Below the pieces are notes generated by a model. It worked only from the letters and a program-made list of their open reading frames with translations, was not told the DNA's origin and made no database searches. A program made the position numbers and the translations under genes. From Methylocaldum szegediense (GTDB lineage Bacteria > Pseudomonadota > Gammaproteobacteria > Methylococcales > Methylococcaceae), in contig NZ_OX458333.1 of assembly GCF_949769195.1 (NCBI RefSeq), forward strand, positions 3,754,001 through 3,818,000: DNA of 64,000 bases, given 5' to 3'. This document shows positions 28,044-39,358 of the stretch, piece by piece. Numbering within the stretch: the first letter of the stretch is position 1; each line of letters begins with the position of its first letter.

Positions 28044-29276
28044 TCAACCAAAGAATCGATAGGTAATCACAATGGCCGCGAGCACTCCGGCCAGATCCGC
28101 CAAAAGCCCGCAGCCTATCGCATATCTGACGTTTTTGACACCGGCCGCTCCGAAATACACCGCAAGCACGTAGAACGTCGTCTCGGTGCTGCCCTGAATG
28201 ATGGTCGCGAGGCGTGCCGGAAAGGAATCGACCCCAAAGGCGCGCATGCTGTCTAGCATCATCGCGCGTGCCCCGCTGCCGCTGAAGGGCTTGATCAACG
28301 CGGTCGGCAGGGCGTCGACGAAGCGTCCGTCGATTTGCGCCGCCTCGCAAAGAAAACGCATTCCGGACATGATGGCATCGAGCAATCCGCTCGCTCGCAA
28401 TACACCGACGGCAACCAGCATCGCCACCAGATAGGGCAGGATGGTGATCGCGGTGTGAAATCCTTCTTTGGCGCCGTCGACGAAAGCCTCATAAGCGTTG
28501 ATGCGATGACGAATCGCACCGGCCAGGAACAGGGCGATCAGCGAAAACAGCAAGAGATTGCTAAACGACGCCGAGTTCCGCTGCATCTCGTCCTGATTCA
28601 GGCTGCCAAAATAGAACGCCAAGCCGATGATCGCCAGGCCGAATCCGCCGATATAAGCCAGAACGACCGGATCGCGTAGGCCAATGTGCTGCCGTAGGGC
28701 GACACTTGCAAAGCCTGCGAGCGTGGAGCAGAAGGTCGCCATCAGGATCGGAACCACGACATCCCCTGGATGGGCTGCGCCCATCTGTGCCCGAAACGCC
28801 AGAATCGAGATCGGAAACAGAGTGATGGACGACGCATTGATCACGAAAAAGAGAATCTGGGCGTCGCTGGCCGTATCCGGTTTCGGGTTCAGGCTTTGCA
28901 GTTCCCGCATAGCCTTGATACCCAGGGGGGTCGCGGCGTTGTCCAGTCCCAGGATGTTCGCCGAGAGATTCATTACAACCGCTCCCATGGCCGGATGATT
29001 CGGGGGGACTTGCGGCATCAGGCGGTGAAGTAACGGCGTCAGCCCGCGGGTAAGCAGCTTGAGAAAGCCGCCACGCTCGCCGACCCGTAGGATTCCGAGC
29101 CAAAACGTCAAGGCTCCGGTCAGTCCTAAGGCGATTTCGAACGCGGCCTTGGCGCTGTCGAACACCGCCTGCATCAGGCGTGCAAATACCTCGGCGTCGT
29201 CCAGCCACAGCCACTGAACCAGTCCGGAAACGAAGGCGGCCAGGAAAAAGCCGACCCAGAGATAATTCAATAACAA
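28044..29276 (-). CDS. SpmA/SpmB-like nucleoside-recognition (Gate) membrane protein
   Basis: Polytopic membrane protein of 410 residues that corresponds to SpmA fused to SpmB. The first half has FEIALGLTGALTFWLGILRVGE and the conserved MGAVVMNLSANILGLDNAATPLGIKAM; the second half has EGFHTAITILPYLVAMLVAV and the conserved GSTETTFYVLAVYFGAAGVK. Both are hallmark Gate-domain segments. In Bacillus SpmA and SpmB are needed for spore core dehydration; the role in a non-sporulating gammaproteobacterium is unknown. It ends 7 bases upstream of the chosen mtaB start on the same strand, so the two are probably one transcript. Confidence 0.86.
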   Translation of the reverse strand: MLLNYLWVGFFLAAFVSGLVQWLWLDDAEVFARLMQAVFDSAKAAFEIALGLTGALTFWLGILRVGERGGFLKLLTRGLTPLLHRLMPQVPPNHPAMGAVVMNLSANILGLDNAATPLGIKAMRELQSLNPKPDTASDAQILFFVINASSITLFPISILAFRAQMGAAHPGDVVVPILMATFCSTLAGFASVALRQHIGLRDPVVLAYIGGFGLAIIGLAFYFGSLNQDEMQRNSASFSNLLLFSLIALFLAGAIRHRINAYEAFVDGAKEGFHTAITILPYLVAMLVAVGVLRASGLLDAIMSGMRFLCEAAQIDGRFVDALPTALIKPFSGSGARAMMLDSMRAFGVDSFPARLATIIQGSTETTFYVLAVYFGAAGVKNVRYAIGCGLLADLAGVLAAIVITYRFFG

Positions 29277-29287
29277 AGCGTCAGCTT

Positions 29288-29465
29288 GTAGGGCAGGTTA
29301 GGTGCACACCACATCGAGTCTGGAAAGTTCCTTTGGCATTTCGGCGCGCCGTAACCCACAAATTCGGTGGCATGCTTCATGGGTTGCATCTTGGTGGGTT
29401 ACGGCGCACGGAAACGTCAAAGAAACCTTGCGAATTCCTTGCGATGCGCGCCTAACCCACCCTAC
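29288..29465. repeat. nested inverted-repeat element, MITE-like
   Basis: About 178 bases between ftsK and the Gate-domain gene. Outer arms at 29288-29307 and 29446-29465 pair at 16 of 20 positions (GTAGGG..GGTTAGG.GC.C). Inside are perfect 14-base arms GCGCCGTAACCCAC at 29346-29359 and its complement at 29394-29407. The GTGGGTTACGGCGC and TAACCCACCCTAC motifs are typical of dispersed repeats in proteobacteria. No coding capacity. Probably a non-autonomous mobile repeat that could also act as a terminator. Confidence 0.75.
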
Positions 29466-29505
29466 ATCTGATACATGCATCGGCACTCTGGTTTCGGCCA
29501 TGTGC

Positions 29506-31842
29506 TCAGACATCCGGCGGTGGTGGAGCCAGGACCTCGCGGCTTCCATTCGATTCGGCGGGGCCGACAATGCCCGCTCTCTCCATGTCCTCGATCATCC
29601 GCGCCGCGCGGTTATAGCCCACCTTGAACCGGCGCTGCACGCTGGAGATAGAAGCCTTGCGCGATTCCGTGACGAAGCGGACGGCTTCATCGTAGAGAGG
29701 ATCCAGATCTTCCCCGTCTCCGCCGCCGGACGATTTACCGCCGGAAAAATCGCCGCTGTCCTCGGAGAAGCGTGTGATCTCGTCGATGTATTCGGCGCGC
29801 CCCGTTTTCTTCAGGAATTCGACCACGTTGTGCACTTCCTGGTCGGAGACGAAGGCGCCGTGCGCCCGCATCGGCAGCCCCGTGCCTGGCGGGAGGAAGA
29901 GCATGTCGCCGTTGCCTAGCAATGTTTCTGCCCCGCCTTGATCGATAATGGTTCGCGAGTCAATGCGCGACGAGACCTGGAAAGCGATACGGGTCGGGAT
30001 ATTGGCCTTGATCAAACCGGTAAGGACATCCACCGACGGCCGCTGGGTGGCCAGAATCAAATGCAGGCCGGCGGCGCGCGCCTTTTGGGCGAGGCGAGCG
30101 ATCAGTTCCTCCACCTTCTTGCCCACGATCATCATCATATCCGCCAACTCGTCGATGACGATGACGATATAGGGCAGGGGGGCGAGGGTAGGGGGCTCTT
30201 CGCCTTCCAAAGCTTGTTCGGCGGACCAGGTGGGATCGAGAATCGGCTCGCCGGCTTCGATGGCCTCGCTGACCTTCTGATTGAAACCTGCCAGATTGCG
30301 GACACCCATCATGGACATCAGCTTGTAGCGCCGCTCCATTTCCGCTACGCACCAGCGCAGGGCGTTGGCGGCTTCCTTCATGTCGGTCACGACCGGGGTC
30401 AAGAGATGGGGAATGCCTTCGTATACGGACAGTTCCAGCATCTTGGGGTCGATCATGATCAGGCGGACCTCGTCGGGTCGGGCCTTGTACAATATGCTGA
30501 GGATCATGACGTTGATGGCGACCGACTTGCCGGAACCGGTGGTGCCGGCGACCAGGAGGTGAGGCATGCGGGCTAGATTGGCCACTACCGGCTGGCCGCC
30601 GATGTCCTTGCCGAGCACTAGGGTCAAGGGCGATGTGGATTGCTGGTAAGGCTCAGACGAAAGCACCGAATGGAGCAATACGGTTTCGCGTTCCTCGTTA
30701 GGGATTTCGAGACCGATGACCGACTTGCCGGGAATGATTTCCACCACTCGCACGCTGGTGACGGACAAGGCACGCGCCAGGTCCTTCGCCAGTCCGCTGA
30801 TGCGGCTCACTTTGACACCGGCCGCCGGTTGAATTTCGAACCGCGTGATGACGGGGCCAGGGTGTACCTCGGTGACCTCGACCTCTACGCCGAAATCCGC
30901 GAGAATGGACTCGACCATTTGAGACATTTCCTCCAATGCCGCATCGGAGTAGCCCTTGATCTTCGGCGCGACACTGTTGAGGAGATCGAGGGGCGGTAGT
31001 TCGCCCTCGTTGGGCAGAAGTGTCTTGGTCGAGGTCGTAGCCCTGTGGAACCGTAGCGGTCCCCTAGGTTCCTTGGCGTCCTTGATTTCCGGTGCTTGGG
31101 ATTTGCGTTTGACTGTGGGTTCGATCCGCTTGGGCTTGATTTTCTCCCGCGGCGGGTCGATCCGTGCTTGGCTTTCCTGATTGTTTGGCTCCCCTCGGGA
31201 TGCTCCGCCGAGCGCCTGGAAAGCGGCGAACAAGCCGTTGGCGATCATCAATCCGCCTTTTCCCACCGCGTCCAGCAAACCCAGCCAGGAAAGGCTGGTG
31301 TAGAGCGAAACCCCGGCCAGGAAAAATGAAACGAGCAGTACCGTCGCACCGGTCGTGCCGAAGGCTCCGATCAATAGCCCGGCCGCTTCCTGGCCCAGGA
31401 TTCCGCCGGCGGTTTCCGGAAGGGGAAAAGGCACGCGCAACAGATGAATATCGGCCAACGCGGAGCCCGACGCCATCGCGGCTCCGAAACCGAACCAGCG
31501 CAACAGATAATTCACGGCACCGTAGGGTTCTTTCGACGCGGGGCCTTTGTAGACGGCGTAACCGTAGCCTGACAGCAGGAACGGAAACAAAAAAGCCGGA
31601 AGCCCGAACAGGGAAAGGGCAAAATCTGCAAGCCAGGCTCCGACCGCGCCGCCGCCATTGGCGATAGGGCGTCCCGTGCCAGTGTGAGTCCAGCCCGGAT
31701 CGCTCGCGTCGAAAGTCATCAAGGAGATCAGGAAAAACAATGAAATGGCCAGGTAAATCAAAAAGGCTGCCTCGCGCAGCCCTCTGACCAATACCGAGCC
31801 CAGATCCTGACCGATCGTGAGCTTTTTGTGAAATTGCGACAA
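29506..31842 (-). CDS. ftsK: DNA translocase FtsK
   Basis: Septal motor that pumps chromosome ends apart during division and activates XerCD at dif. Four N-terminal helices ([40 protein letters not shown] and others) are followed by a short linker, the RecA-like motor with Walker [10 protein letters not shown] and Walker [13 protein letters not shown], and the C-terminal gamma winged-helix domain ([32 protein letters not shown]). About 778 residues, a short-linker form. Start is uncertain: TTG 31842 with GGTGAG upstream is preferred; TTG 31887 extends the frame by 15 codons. Confidence 0.95.
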   Translation of the reverse strand: MSQFHKKLTIGQDLGSVLVRGLREAAFLIYLAISLFFLISLMTFDASDPGWTHTGTGRPIANGGGAVGAWLADFALSLFGLPAFLFPFLLSGYGYAVYKGPASKEPYGAVNYLLRWFGFGAAMASGSALADIHLLRVPFPLPETAGGILGQEAAGLLIGAFGTTGATVLLVSFFLAGVSLYTSLSWLGLLDAVGKGGLMIANGLFAAFQALGGASRGEPNNQESQARIDPPREKIKPKRIEPTVKRKSQAPEIKDAKEPRGPLRFHRATTSTKTLLPNEGELPPLDLLNSVAPKIKGYSDAALEEMSQMVESILADFGVEVEVTEVHPGPVITRFEIQPAAGVKVSRISGLAKDLARALSVTSVRVVEIIPGKSVIGLEIPNEERETVLLHSVLSSEPYQQSTSPLTLVLGKDIGGQPVVANLARMPHLLVAGTTGSGKSVAINVMILSILYKARPDEVRLIMIDPKMLELSVYEGIPHLLTPVVTDMKEAANALRWCVAEMERRYKLMSMMGVRNLAGFNQKVSEAIEAGEPILDPTWSAEQALEGEEPPTLAPLPYIVIVIDELADMMMIVGKKVEELIARLAQKARAAGLHLILATQRPSVDVLTGLIKANIPTRIAFQVSSRIDSRTIIDQGGAETLLGNGDMLFLPPGTGLPMRAHGAFVSDQEVHNVVEFLKKTGRAEYIDEITRFSEDSGDFSGGKSSGGGDGEDLDPLYDEAVRFVTESRKASISSVQRRFKVGYNRAARMIEDMERAGIVGPAESNGSREVLAPPPPDV

Positions 31843-31903
31843 AATTCTCACCAAATCAAAGAAATAAATAACCGCGGTATTGTTCAAAATCAGCGTGATT
31901 TAA

Positions 31904-32944
<1,041 letters not shown>

Positions 32945-33049
32945 GCGCCGCATCGTCTTGTTCTAAAGATGCCGGATGGGCGAGGCACTCATGCCGGCTT
33001 GGGGGACACTTTCACTTTTCATAAGAATAACTAGAGGAGCCGTTACCCT

Positions 33050-33220
33050 ATGTCCCAATATCGAAAGTTCATTTGTTCCGCTTGCGGTTATGTCTACGAT
33101 GAGGAGCTAGGCGACCCCGATTCCGGCATAGCCCCGGGCACGCGATGGGAAGACATTCCGGACGACTGGGTGTGCCCGGAATGCGGCGTGGACAAGAGTT
33201 ACTTTGATGTCATGGAGTAA
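33050..33220 (+). CDS. rubredoxin
   Basis: Small electron carrier of 56 residues with one iron held by four cysteines: [19 protein letters not shown] near the N terminus and [13 protein letters not shown] near the C terminus, in the usual CXXC spacing. GAGGAG precedes the ATG by about 11 bases. It lies 105 bases downstream of trxB on the same strand; cotranscription is plausible. Partner enzyme unknown; rubredoxins serve alkane hydroxylases and oxygen-defence enzymes, neither of which is here. Confidence 0.95.
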   Translation: MSQYRKFICSACGYVYDEELGDPDSGIAPGTRWEDIPDDWVCPECGVDKSYFDVME

Positions 33221-33568
33221 TCGGGGAACACCAACAGATTCGTCCGCAATTGGTTAAAACCACGGATGGTAGGAGTAAGGTGGCGATTAGGTCAGGAATT
33301 CTTTACCAGCACAACTCGCCGGTAAACATGGCGTAGTGTCGGCAAGGGAAGGTCGACCTACGATCGTGGCGTGTAGTCTCGAATCCCTACGCGGTGTCGC
33401 GTAGCCCGCTTTGGGGAGATGTCCAAGACGGTTCGTGCGTCATTTCCAAGTGCACGGATTGCCGTTCGACGCACATTCCTTGCCAGCACCTTCTGAGCCC
33501 TGTTCAATTCCAAAGCGCTTTCATTGGCGCATTCTTAAAATGCCGCGCCGCCGAACCATAAAAAAAAG
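33221..33568. other. intergenic gap, nothing recognised
   Basis: About 350 bases between convergent rubredoxin and GTPase genes. Frames are broken on both strands; no convincing terminator hairpin or repeat was found. Confidence 0.4.
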
Positions 33569-35245
33569 CTAGCCCGTGGTTTTCTGACGAATGCGGGCGG
33601 ATGCCGGGAGGACCCGTTCCAGCAATTTCGAGCCCTGAACGGCGGGCGTTTCGGTTGGTGCCGAAAGGTTGGCGATGCGACGGCCCTCTTCGACCAGGAT
33701 CTGTCGTTCTTTCTCCATCTCCCGGAGTTGCTCCACCACGCGGTCGCCGCTCAGATCCAAGCCTAACGCGATGCCGTCCCGAAGGCCTTTGATCGCCGTT
33801 CGTTCGGCTGAGGGTTTCAGTTTTCGATAAAGGAAATAGGGGAGCAGCCAGGATAGGACGATGAGCAAGGCGCTGTGTATGGCGAAATCGGTGCCCAGAT
33901 AGCCTAGGTGATAAAGCGCGCTTTCGTAATAGCCTTTGACGACTTGATAGGACACCCAGCCGATGGCGATCAGAGGCAGGAGGACCGACAAGAAGCCGGA
34001 AAGTTTCAGGAAAAAGCGCTGCAACGCGTTTCCCGGATTGGCCAGGGCCAGCCGCAGCGATCGCTGTCCTTCCGCGAGAACGGTGCGGCCTACGCCGTTC
34101 CCCACCGCATCCAGTCTCGCTTTGAGCGGGATCACGGCGAGTCCCCGTTCGCCGGCTTCGACGATCAGGCGATCTTGCGCATCTTGATACCGGCTCTCGG
34201 CCCACTCATCCCATAAGATCGATTCCGGTCGCGCTTTTTCGGATCGTGGTTTCTCGTCGGGCGTCTTGGTCAAGTCGATACGCCGGCGCAGCACGCTGGC
34301 CTCGTGAGTCACGAAGGCGCGGGCGACCTCCTGGATCGGCCATTCCAACCCTTTCATCAAATCCTCACGGGTTTCCCTCCAGATGCCGGACCAGTTGGGT
34401 TCGAGTCCGGTGTAGCCGTCGCGGTTGCCGAGCTTTTCGAGGCAATCGTTCAAAGCCTTCCGCAGCGCATCCAGGCGCAGGGCTTCCGCTCGCAGTTCCA
34501 GTTGATGGATGACGTGGCGGTCAGCCATATCCTGGAGTATGGCCTGTAAAGTCTCGAAATCATCAAGCTTGCGTTCACCTTCGATTTCACGGCTGTCGGT
34601 GCGGAGCAAAATGGGATTTCTGAATCCCGCCTTGGCCAGGAGTTTGGCGAAATCCTCGACCTGGGCGGGATGGCCGCGATCCCACTGGTTCATCACGAAC
34701 AGCCAGGCATGTTCACCGCCGTGTGCCTGCAGCAAGCGCCAGCCTTTGTCGTCGCGATAGCGTTCGGGGCTGACCACGTAAATCAAGACGTCGATGTGGG
34801 GCAGCCAATCCAGCACGAGCTGACGATTGCTCAGTTCGGTGCTGTCGATGTCGGGCATGTCGATCCAGAGGACTTGTCTGCGTCGGTCGTCGTGGTGATA
34901 GGCGATACGCACCCGGTCGGTAGGGAAGTCTTTCGGAAGATGTTGGATCTTCACCGAATCGTGGAGATAGAGGGATACCTCGCGAGATGTCGGGCGTTCG
35001 ACGCCAGTTCGGGCGATGGACTGGCCGGCGAGCCGGTTCAGCAGGGTACTCTTGCCGACGCCCGTGCCGCCGAAAAAGGCCGCGACCAGGGGACGGTGTG
35101 TTCCGGACTCGAACAAAGCTGCCGGCGTCCGGACCTCCATTTCGTACAGGGACTGGACGTCTCCCGACGTCAGCCACCCCCCGGATTGGGCTTTTTCCGC
35201 CCAGCTTCTTGCGGTCGAAAGTAGCTGTTCGAAAGTTATTTGCAT
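33569..35245 (-). CDS. dynamin-like GTPase with a two-helix membrane segment (partner 1)
   Basis: Membrane-associated large GTPase of 558 residues, family role unknown. G1 is GGTGVGKST (59-67), a G2-like threonine lies in ERPTSREV, G3 is DMPDIDS (129-135) in place of the usual DTPG, and G4 is NQWD (186-189). Behind the GTPase domain come a helical region and two hydrophobic helices (LSVLLPLIAIGWVSYQVVKG and FAIHSALLIVLSWLLPYFLY), then a charged coiled tail. The start is 3 bases after the stop of the paralogous GTPase gene, so they are surely one operon. Bacterial dynamin pairs act in membrane remodelling or defence; that is inference here. Confidence 0.72.
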   Translation of the reverse strand: MQITFEQLLSTARSWAEKAQSGGWLTSGDVQSLYEMEVRTPAALFESGTHRPLVAAFFGGTGVGKSTLLNRLAGQSIARTGVERPTSREVSLYLHDSVKIQHLPKDFPTDRVRIAYHHDDRRRQVLWIDMPDIDSTELSNRQLVLDWLPHIDVLIYVVSPERYRDDKGWRLLQAHGGEHAWLFVMNQWDRGHPAQVEDFAKLLAKAGFRNPILLRTDSREIEGERKLDDFETLQAILQDMADRHVIHQLELRAEALRLDALRKALNDCLEKLGNRDGYTGLEPNWSGIWRETREDLMKGLEWPIQEVARAFVTHEASVLRRRIDLTKTPDEKPRSEKARPESILWDEWAESRYQDAQDRLIVEAGERGLAVIPLKARLDAVGNGVGRTVLAEGQRSLRLALANPGNALQRFFLKLSGFLSVLLPLIAIGWVSYQVVKGYYESALYHLGYLGTDFAIHSALLIVLSWLLPYFLYRKLKPSAERTAIKGLRDGIALGLDLSGDRVVEQLREMEKERQILVEEGRRIANLSAPTETPAVQGSKLLERVLPASARIRQKTTG

Positions 35246-35248
35246 GGT

Positions 35249-37111
35249 TTAATCCAGTTGCGCCTCGGCCGAGTCGATAGCCTCGCGGGGAATGTTGAAC
35301 TGTCGGGAGGTGTCCATTTGTTCCGGCAGACTGTTCAAATAGGTATGAACAGTCTTGTTGAACAATTCTTCCACGGCTTTGAACTGTTGCTGCTTGAGCT
35401 CGGCTGCCGCTTTGTTCATGTAACGCCCCAAGGCGCTCTCGGTCAGCATGGTGGTGAGGGAGAGCATGGCCGGTGCGATGATGAAATCCTGCACACCGAT
35501 GCCGCCCGTATGCAGGGCTACCGCTAGGGCTGCTGCATCGGTGGTGACGCGTGTTGCCCTGAGGCTGTTCAGAACCGCCGGATGTTCCCGCAGCCGATCG
35601 TACAGTCCGTGCGCTGTTTTTTCGATCTGCGGCTGGAAGGCTCGCAGGTATTGGTCGACGGCCACGGCATAACGGTTGGCTAGAACCGGTCTGGCGCTTC
35701 GGAGCAATTCCGCCAGCTCCTTCCACCAGGCTTGCCGGAAGGGTTCCTCTTCCCGTTTTAAGAGTATGGTCTCGCTGAGACGGATGAACAGATGTTCAGC
35801 TGCCTGGTGCAAGATCGCCGCTTCGCCGCTGACACTTTGTTGGCGGCGACCACCTACGGCTCGGCCGAGTTTGACGATCTGTCGAACCGGCCAGGTGACG
35901 ATCTTGCGTGCAGTGAGCAGCGTACCAGCGAGGCCGGGAATCTCGAGCAGGGTCAAGAGTTCCGCTAGCGCCCTCTGAAACGTTTCGTAATGGTGCGGGT
36001 GATTGAGATAGTCCCGCTTGTAGATGTTCAAGCTGTCGCGCACGGCCTCGTCGACCAGGTTGCGCCACTCGGCCTTCAGGTTGTGCTCGGCTTTGACCGG
36101 CACCAGCCAGTCGCGCCAGTGAATTTGGACGAAGCGCTTGGCGCTTTTCGCGTGTTGCTTGCGGTGAACTCCGCGGATCGCCCGATCTACGGCGTTGAGG
36201 AGCTGTGCGCGCTCGCTGTGCAACAGGGCAAAATCATCCGCTTGGATATTTTCTAAATATGGAACGGTGATGATGGGAGGCGGCGGATCCCGTCTGGCAT
36301 TTCGCCATTTCTCCTGCAGCGACTCCGCCAAAGTCTGGTAAGACGCTTTCTCGATCTTGTTCAAGCAGATCACGGTGGGTTGAGACAGCGGTTCCAACAG
36401 GCCGATCAACTCCCAAACCGACAAGTCGGCGTACTTGTCCTTGCTCAAGATCAGCAATACCACGTCCGCTAGGGCGGCTACGCGAAGCACGGCCTGCCGG
36501 TACTCATCGGCATCGACGGAATCGAAATCCGGAGTATCCCAAAGTACGGTACCGCTCAAGGGGTGCCGCGCATCGGTCGTCGTTTCAACGAGCGCAAAGC
36601 AGTCATAACGGTCCGACGGTAAGGCATCCCGAGGGCAGCGCTGATAGTGACGGAAATACCCGTCGATCCATTCCACACGGTCGGGAGAGAGATTGATGTA
36701 AAAGCCTTGCGGATGAACGGTAAAACCGGCCAGAGGACTGACCTCAGCGAGTTTTTTTTCGAGCAACCAATTGATGACCGAGCTTTTTCCGGCCTGGGTG
36801 GGGCCGAGAACGGCGACCTGCAGCGGATGATGCTCTTTCGTTTGAATCAACTCGCTTTTTTCCAGCACTGCCTCGCCGAAGCTGATTGATTGCAGATTTC
36901 GCCGCAGTTCGAGAAAGCGTCCCTCATCGTCCGGCGGGATATGCTTCAAAACACTTTCGTAACTGTGCTTCAAGCGGCGGATAAAGGAAAGCATGGTCGG
37001 GGTCGCTGGCGAGCCATCCAGATTGCTGAAAGGAAGATTGTACACGATGGCGTTTCGCACGCGCGGGTCCTGAGATTGGATGACCGGACCTTTCCGATTG
37101 CTGAAAGACAT
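35249..37111 (-). CDS. dynamin-like GTPase (partner 2)
   Basis: Large GTPase of 620 residues paralogous to the next gene. G1 is GPTQAGKSS (103-111), G3 DTPDFDS (192-198) and G4 NKIE (251-254). Both proteins share the W-D-x-P-D-x-D-S form of G3, which supports common descent. The long helical C-terminal part has no obvious transmembrane helix, but LHTGGIGVQDFIIAPAMLSL looks like an amphipathic or hairpin membrane-insertion segment. Upstream is a 900-base gap that must hold the operon promoter. The paired organisation resembles two-component bacterial dynamins such as those in Campylobacter, but no assignment to a named family is made. Confidence 0.72.
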   Translation of the reverse strand: MSFSNRKGPVIQSQDPRVRNAIVYNLPFSNLDGSPATPTMLSFIRRLKHSYESVLKHIPPDDEGRFLELRRNLQSISFGEAVLEKSELIQTKEHHPLQVAVLGPTQAGKSSVINWLLEKKLAEVSPLAGFTVHPQGFYINLSPDRVEWIDGYFRHYQRCPRDALPSDRYDCFALVETTTDARHPLSGTVLWDTPDFDSVDADEYRQAVLRVAALADVVLLILSKDKYADLSVWELIGLLEPLSQPTVICLNKIEKASYQTLAESLQEKWRNARRDPPPPIITVPYLENIQADDFALLHSERAQLLNAVDRAIRGVHRKQHAKSAKRFVQIHWRDWLVPVKAEHNLKAEWRNLVDEAVRDSLNIYKRDYLNHPHHYETFQRALAELLTLLEIPGLAGTLLTARKIVTWPVRQIVKLGRAVGGRRQQSVSGEAAILHQAAEHLFIRLSETILLKREEEPFRQAWWKELAELLRSARPVLANRYAVAVDQYLRAFQPQIEKTAHGLYDRLREHPAVLNSLRATRVTTDAAALAVALHTGGIGVQDFIIAPAMLSLTTMLTESALGRYMNKAAAELKQQQFKAVEELFNKTVHTYLNSLPEQMDTSRQFNIPREAIDSAEAQLD

Positions 37112-38035
37112 AGATTGTGCCTGGACGTTCTCATTTTAGACAGTGAAGACCCTGCATTCCCGCACTTTATTGTTGGACGGGGAATTCGGCGAGAGTTCAG
37201 CCTCTGTAGTGGAGATGAGCGCTCTAAATATGCGATTTTACACGTATATTCGCAGCCGTTCCGACATTGGTCGAGCTACATCGTTTAGACTCCGCAAAGT
37301 TGGGGACACAATGTGCGAAAACAGGCAAGGATGAAGTATGGGGGAGTGTTTGGTACCGACTATCGGTTGGGTAGGGTATGTGTGGGGCGCGCGGCATATG
37401 GCCGACGATATAACACGCTGTGGTGGAATAGGGGACTTTCTTGCGGGTACGAATAAATCGCCCCTGAAGAGCCTGTTCAAGAACAATTCGGTACTGTTTA
37501 AATCCTGCTGCGCCATGGCTGTAAACCCAAAGACGCACAGGCTTCCGTGAATCACGTCGCGGGCACGAAAGGACAAAGACAATTGCCGAAGTTAAGGGGC
37601 GGGCAATGGCTCTACCGGGACGTTCTTCCTTTTCAGGAGAGATCCGAGCGATCGCTTGGACGGAACCAACCCCCTGACAGAATTGCCAAATTTTAGGAAG
37701 CTCTGATTCAGTCCTCTTCCCTTGGGGCAAATTGCAGGGCGAGGCACTACGCGACGACCGGGTGGCTGGAAATGGGCTGTCCCGGATTCGCGGGTAAAGC
37801 GGGACAGCGCAGCGAGGCCGATCGGCACGCAGGCGCCGCAAGCGGTTTCGCATAGGATGCGCGGCGTGTTCAGTTGAGGCCTTTAGGGTTAATTAGTTAC
37901 ACAGGTTGCTTCTTCGAATCGGAAACCCGATCAGAGCTTCCTCGAGAGGATCATCCTTATCCGGAAACCGATATCATGGGGACAGCAGTGTCGCCGATGG
38001 TCTCGGTCCGGTCATCGTAACAGGGAGATGTCGAT
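37112..38035. other. long intergenic gap, nothing recognised
   Basis: About 920 bases between the divergent GTPase operon and the GlsB-like gene. A 209-codon minus-strand frame (37224-37853) exists, but its composition (Arg/Pro/Ser/Cys-rich, no homology I recognise, no ribosome site) looks non-coding. It must hold promoters for both neighbours; none was resolved. Confidence 0.4.
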
Positions 38036-38287
38036 ATGTTGCTTTGGATTATTTTCGGCGGGATTGCCGGCTGGGTCGCCAGTCTGATTGTCGGACGAGG
38101 GGATCAGATGGGCATTTTGGCCAATATCGTAGTCGGTATCATCGGCGCATTTATCGGAGGTTGGATCGCCGATCGTTTGGGATTCGGAGGAAAGCCGGGT
38201 GTCGAGCGTCCGACAACTTTGGTAAGCTTCGCTACGGCCGTGTTTGGCGCCGTGATTTTGTTGGTGATTTTGAACGCCTTGTTTTAG
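38036..38287 (+). CDS. GlsB/YeaQ/YmgE-family stress membrane protein
   Basis: Small, very hydrophobic protein of 83 residues with three helices and glycine zippers: LLWIIFGGIAGWVASLIVGRG, NIVVGIIGAFIGGWIADRL and LVSFATAVFGAVILLVILN. This is the transglycosylase-associated (YeaQ) pattern. AGGGAG precedes the ATG. The family is often induced in stress or stationary phase; biochemical function unknown. Confidence 0.92.
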   Translation: MLLWIIFGGIAGWVASLIVGRGDQMGILANIVVGIIGAFIGGWIADRLGFGGKPGVERPTTLVSFATAVFGAVILLVILNALF

Positions 38288-38512
38288 ATCGGTCTCCGAA
38301 TCGCCATAATCGCGCAATTTCCGACTAGGGCGGGCCCGTTCGTCCGCCGCGGGTTATTTTGACGGCAGCGATTCCGACGATGAGCGTTGGCGTTCGAGAG
38401 TAACGCCGGCGTGAGTCACGTCCGGGAATCGCGACAAGGTTCCAGGGCTGAATGAACACCAAAGCGTATGCCCCTTATCGATGGGCGGACTCGTACAGTC
38501 TTTTCGCGGGGG

Positions 38513-39094
38513 ATGATGGTGAACAATTGGACAAAGAAGGCTCTTGGGGGAATTCTCGTCGCATGGACGTTTTCCGGACCGGTCCTGGCTCAGAATTTAG
38601 GTTCGGGACCGGCCGAGGACGAGCCCGAAGAAACGAAACCGGTTGCCCTACATGATGTCGAGCTCGAATTCAGCGAGGATCAGCGGGCGCTGCTAAAAGA
38701 ACTGAGAGCCTGGCTGCATCAGCGCAAGCTCGAAAGAGCGCGATCCGCGGTATACCGTTCCGGGGACATGGATGACGCGGGCCGGCTCGATTCCGATGCC
38801 GTGTACCGATACGTGCGTCCGCCTCGACTCCTGCATGATGCACGCAATTGGCAAGCCAGACCGCAACCGCGGCTGCGTGTCGGCAAGATACCGGACGAAC
38901 GGATTCGCGACACCTACGGAGTTGGCGGTCTGAAACCCGAGGAATCCCGACGGCAGACTCTAGGTTTAGGCTCCGGCGCCGAACATCAAGCCCCGGTTCT
39001 CCGTTCCTCGACGCCGGCCGAGACCAAGGCTAAAAGTCGCGTCAGACTGGTCTGGACGACCGATCTGGCGCGCCACAAACCTGATTCACGCTAG
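38513..39094 (+). CDS. secreted protein of unknown function
   Basis: Predicted 193-residue exported protein, not recognised. A signal peptide is clear (MMVNNWTKKALGGILVAWTF, then SGPVLAQ), followed by an acidic stretch, a helix (SEDQRALLKELRAWLHQRKLERAR) and a basic Pro/Arg-rich remainder with no domain I know. ATG 38513 or 38516 is the likely start because of the signal peptide and a GGGGG tract just upstream; the frame also opens at 38468. No cysteines are visible in the mature part. Confidence 0.55.
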   Translation: MMVNNWTKKALGGILVAWTFSGPVLAQNLGSGPAEDEPEETKPVALHDVELEFSEDQRALLKELRAWLHQRKLERARSAVYRSGDMDDAGRLDSDAVYRYVRPPRLLHDARNWQARPQPRLRVGKIPDERIRDTYGVGGLKPEESRRQTLGLGSGAEHQAPVLRSSTPAETKAKSRVRLVWTTDLARHKPDSR

Positions 39095-39358
39095 ACCGCA
39101 GTAGATTAAGATCCCGGCATCATTTCCGTCGCTGTGGAGGGAGTATGCACTAATCGAAAACACATCACCTCGCAGTGCTCACACCCTCTGCAATAAAACG
39201 GTCGCTTCGGGAAGGGGCCCCCGGCGCTTCCAGCCAGGTCGTTTGCGATCGGAGCGCCGAAGCGATCTTATCCATCGAGCGATCGCCAACCCAGTCCACC
39301 CGGGTAAGTGAATATCCGCAGCCTCCCCAGGCTCGCAACTTCGGAACACGAACCTTCG

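Noticed and set aside
33391-33420. TCGAATCCC resembling a tRNA T-loop
   Set aside because: No matching acceptor stem or anticodon arm around it.
37224-37853. 209-codon minus-strand frame between the GTPase operon and the GlsB-like gene
   Set aside because: Composition is Arg/Ser/Pro/Cys-rich, no ribosome site, no recognisable domain; most likely non-coding.
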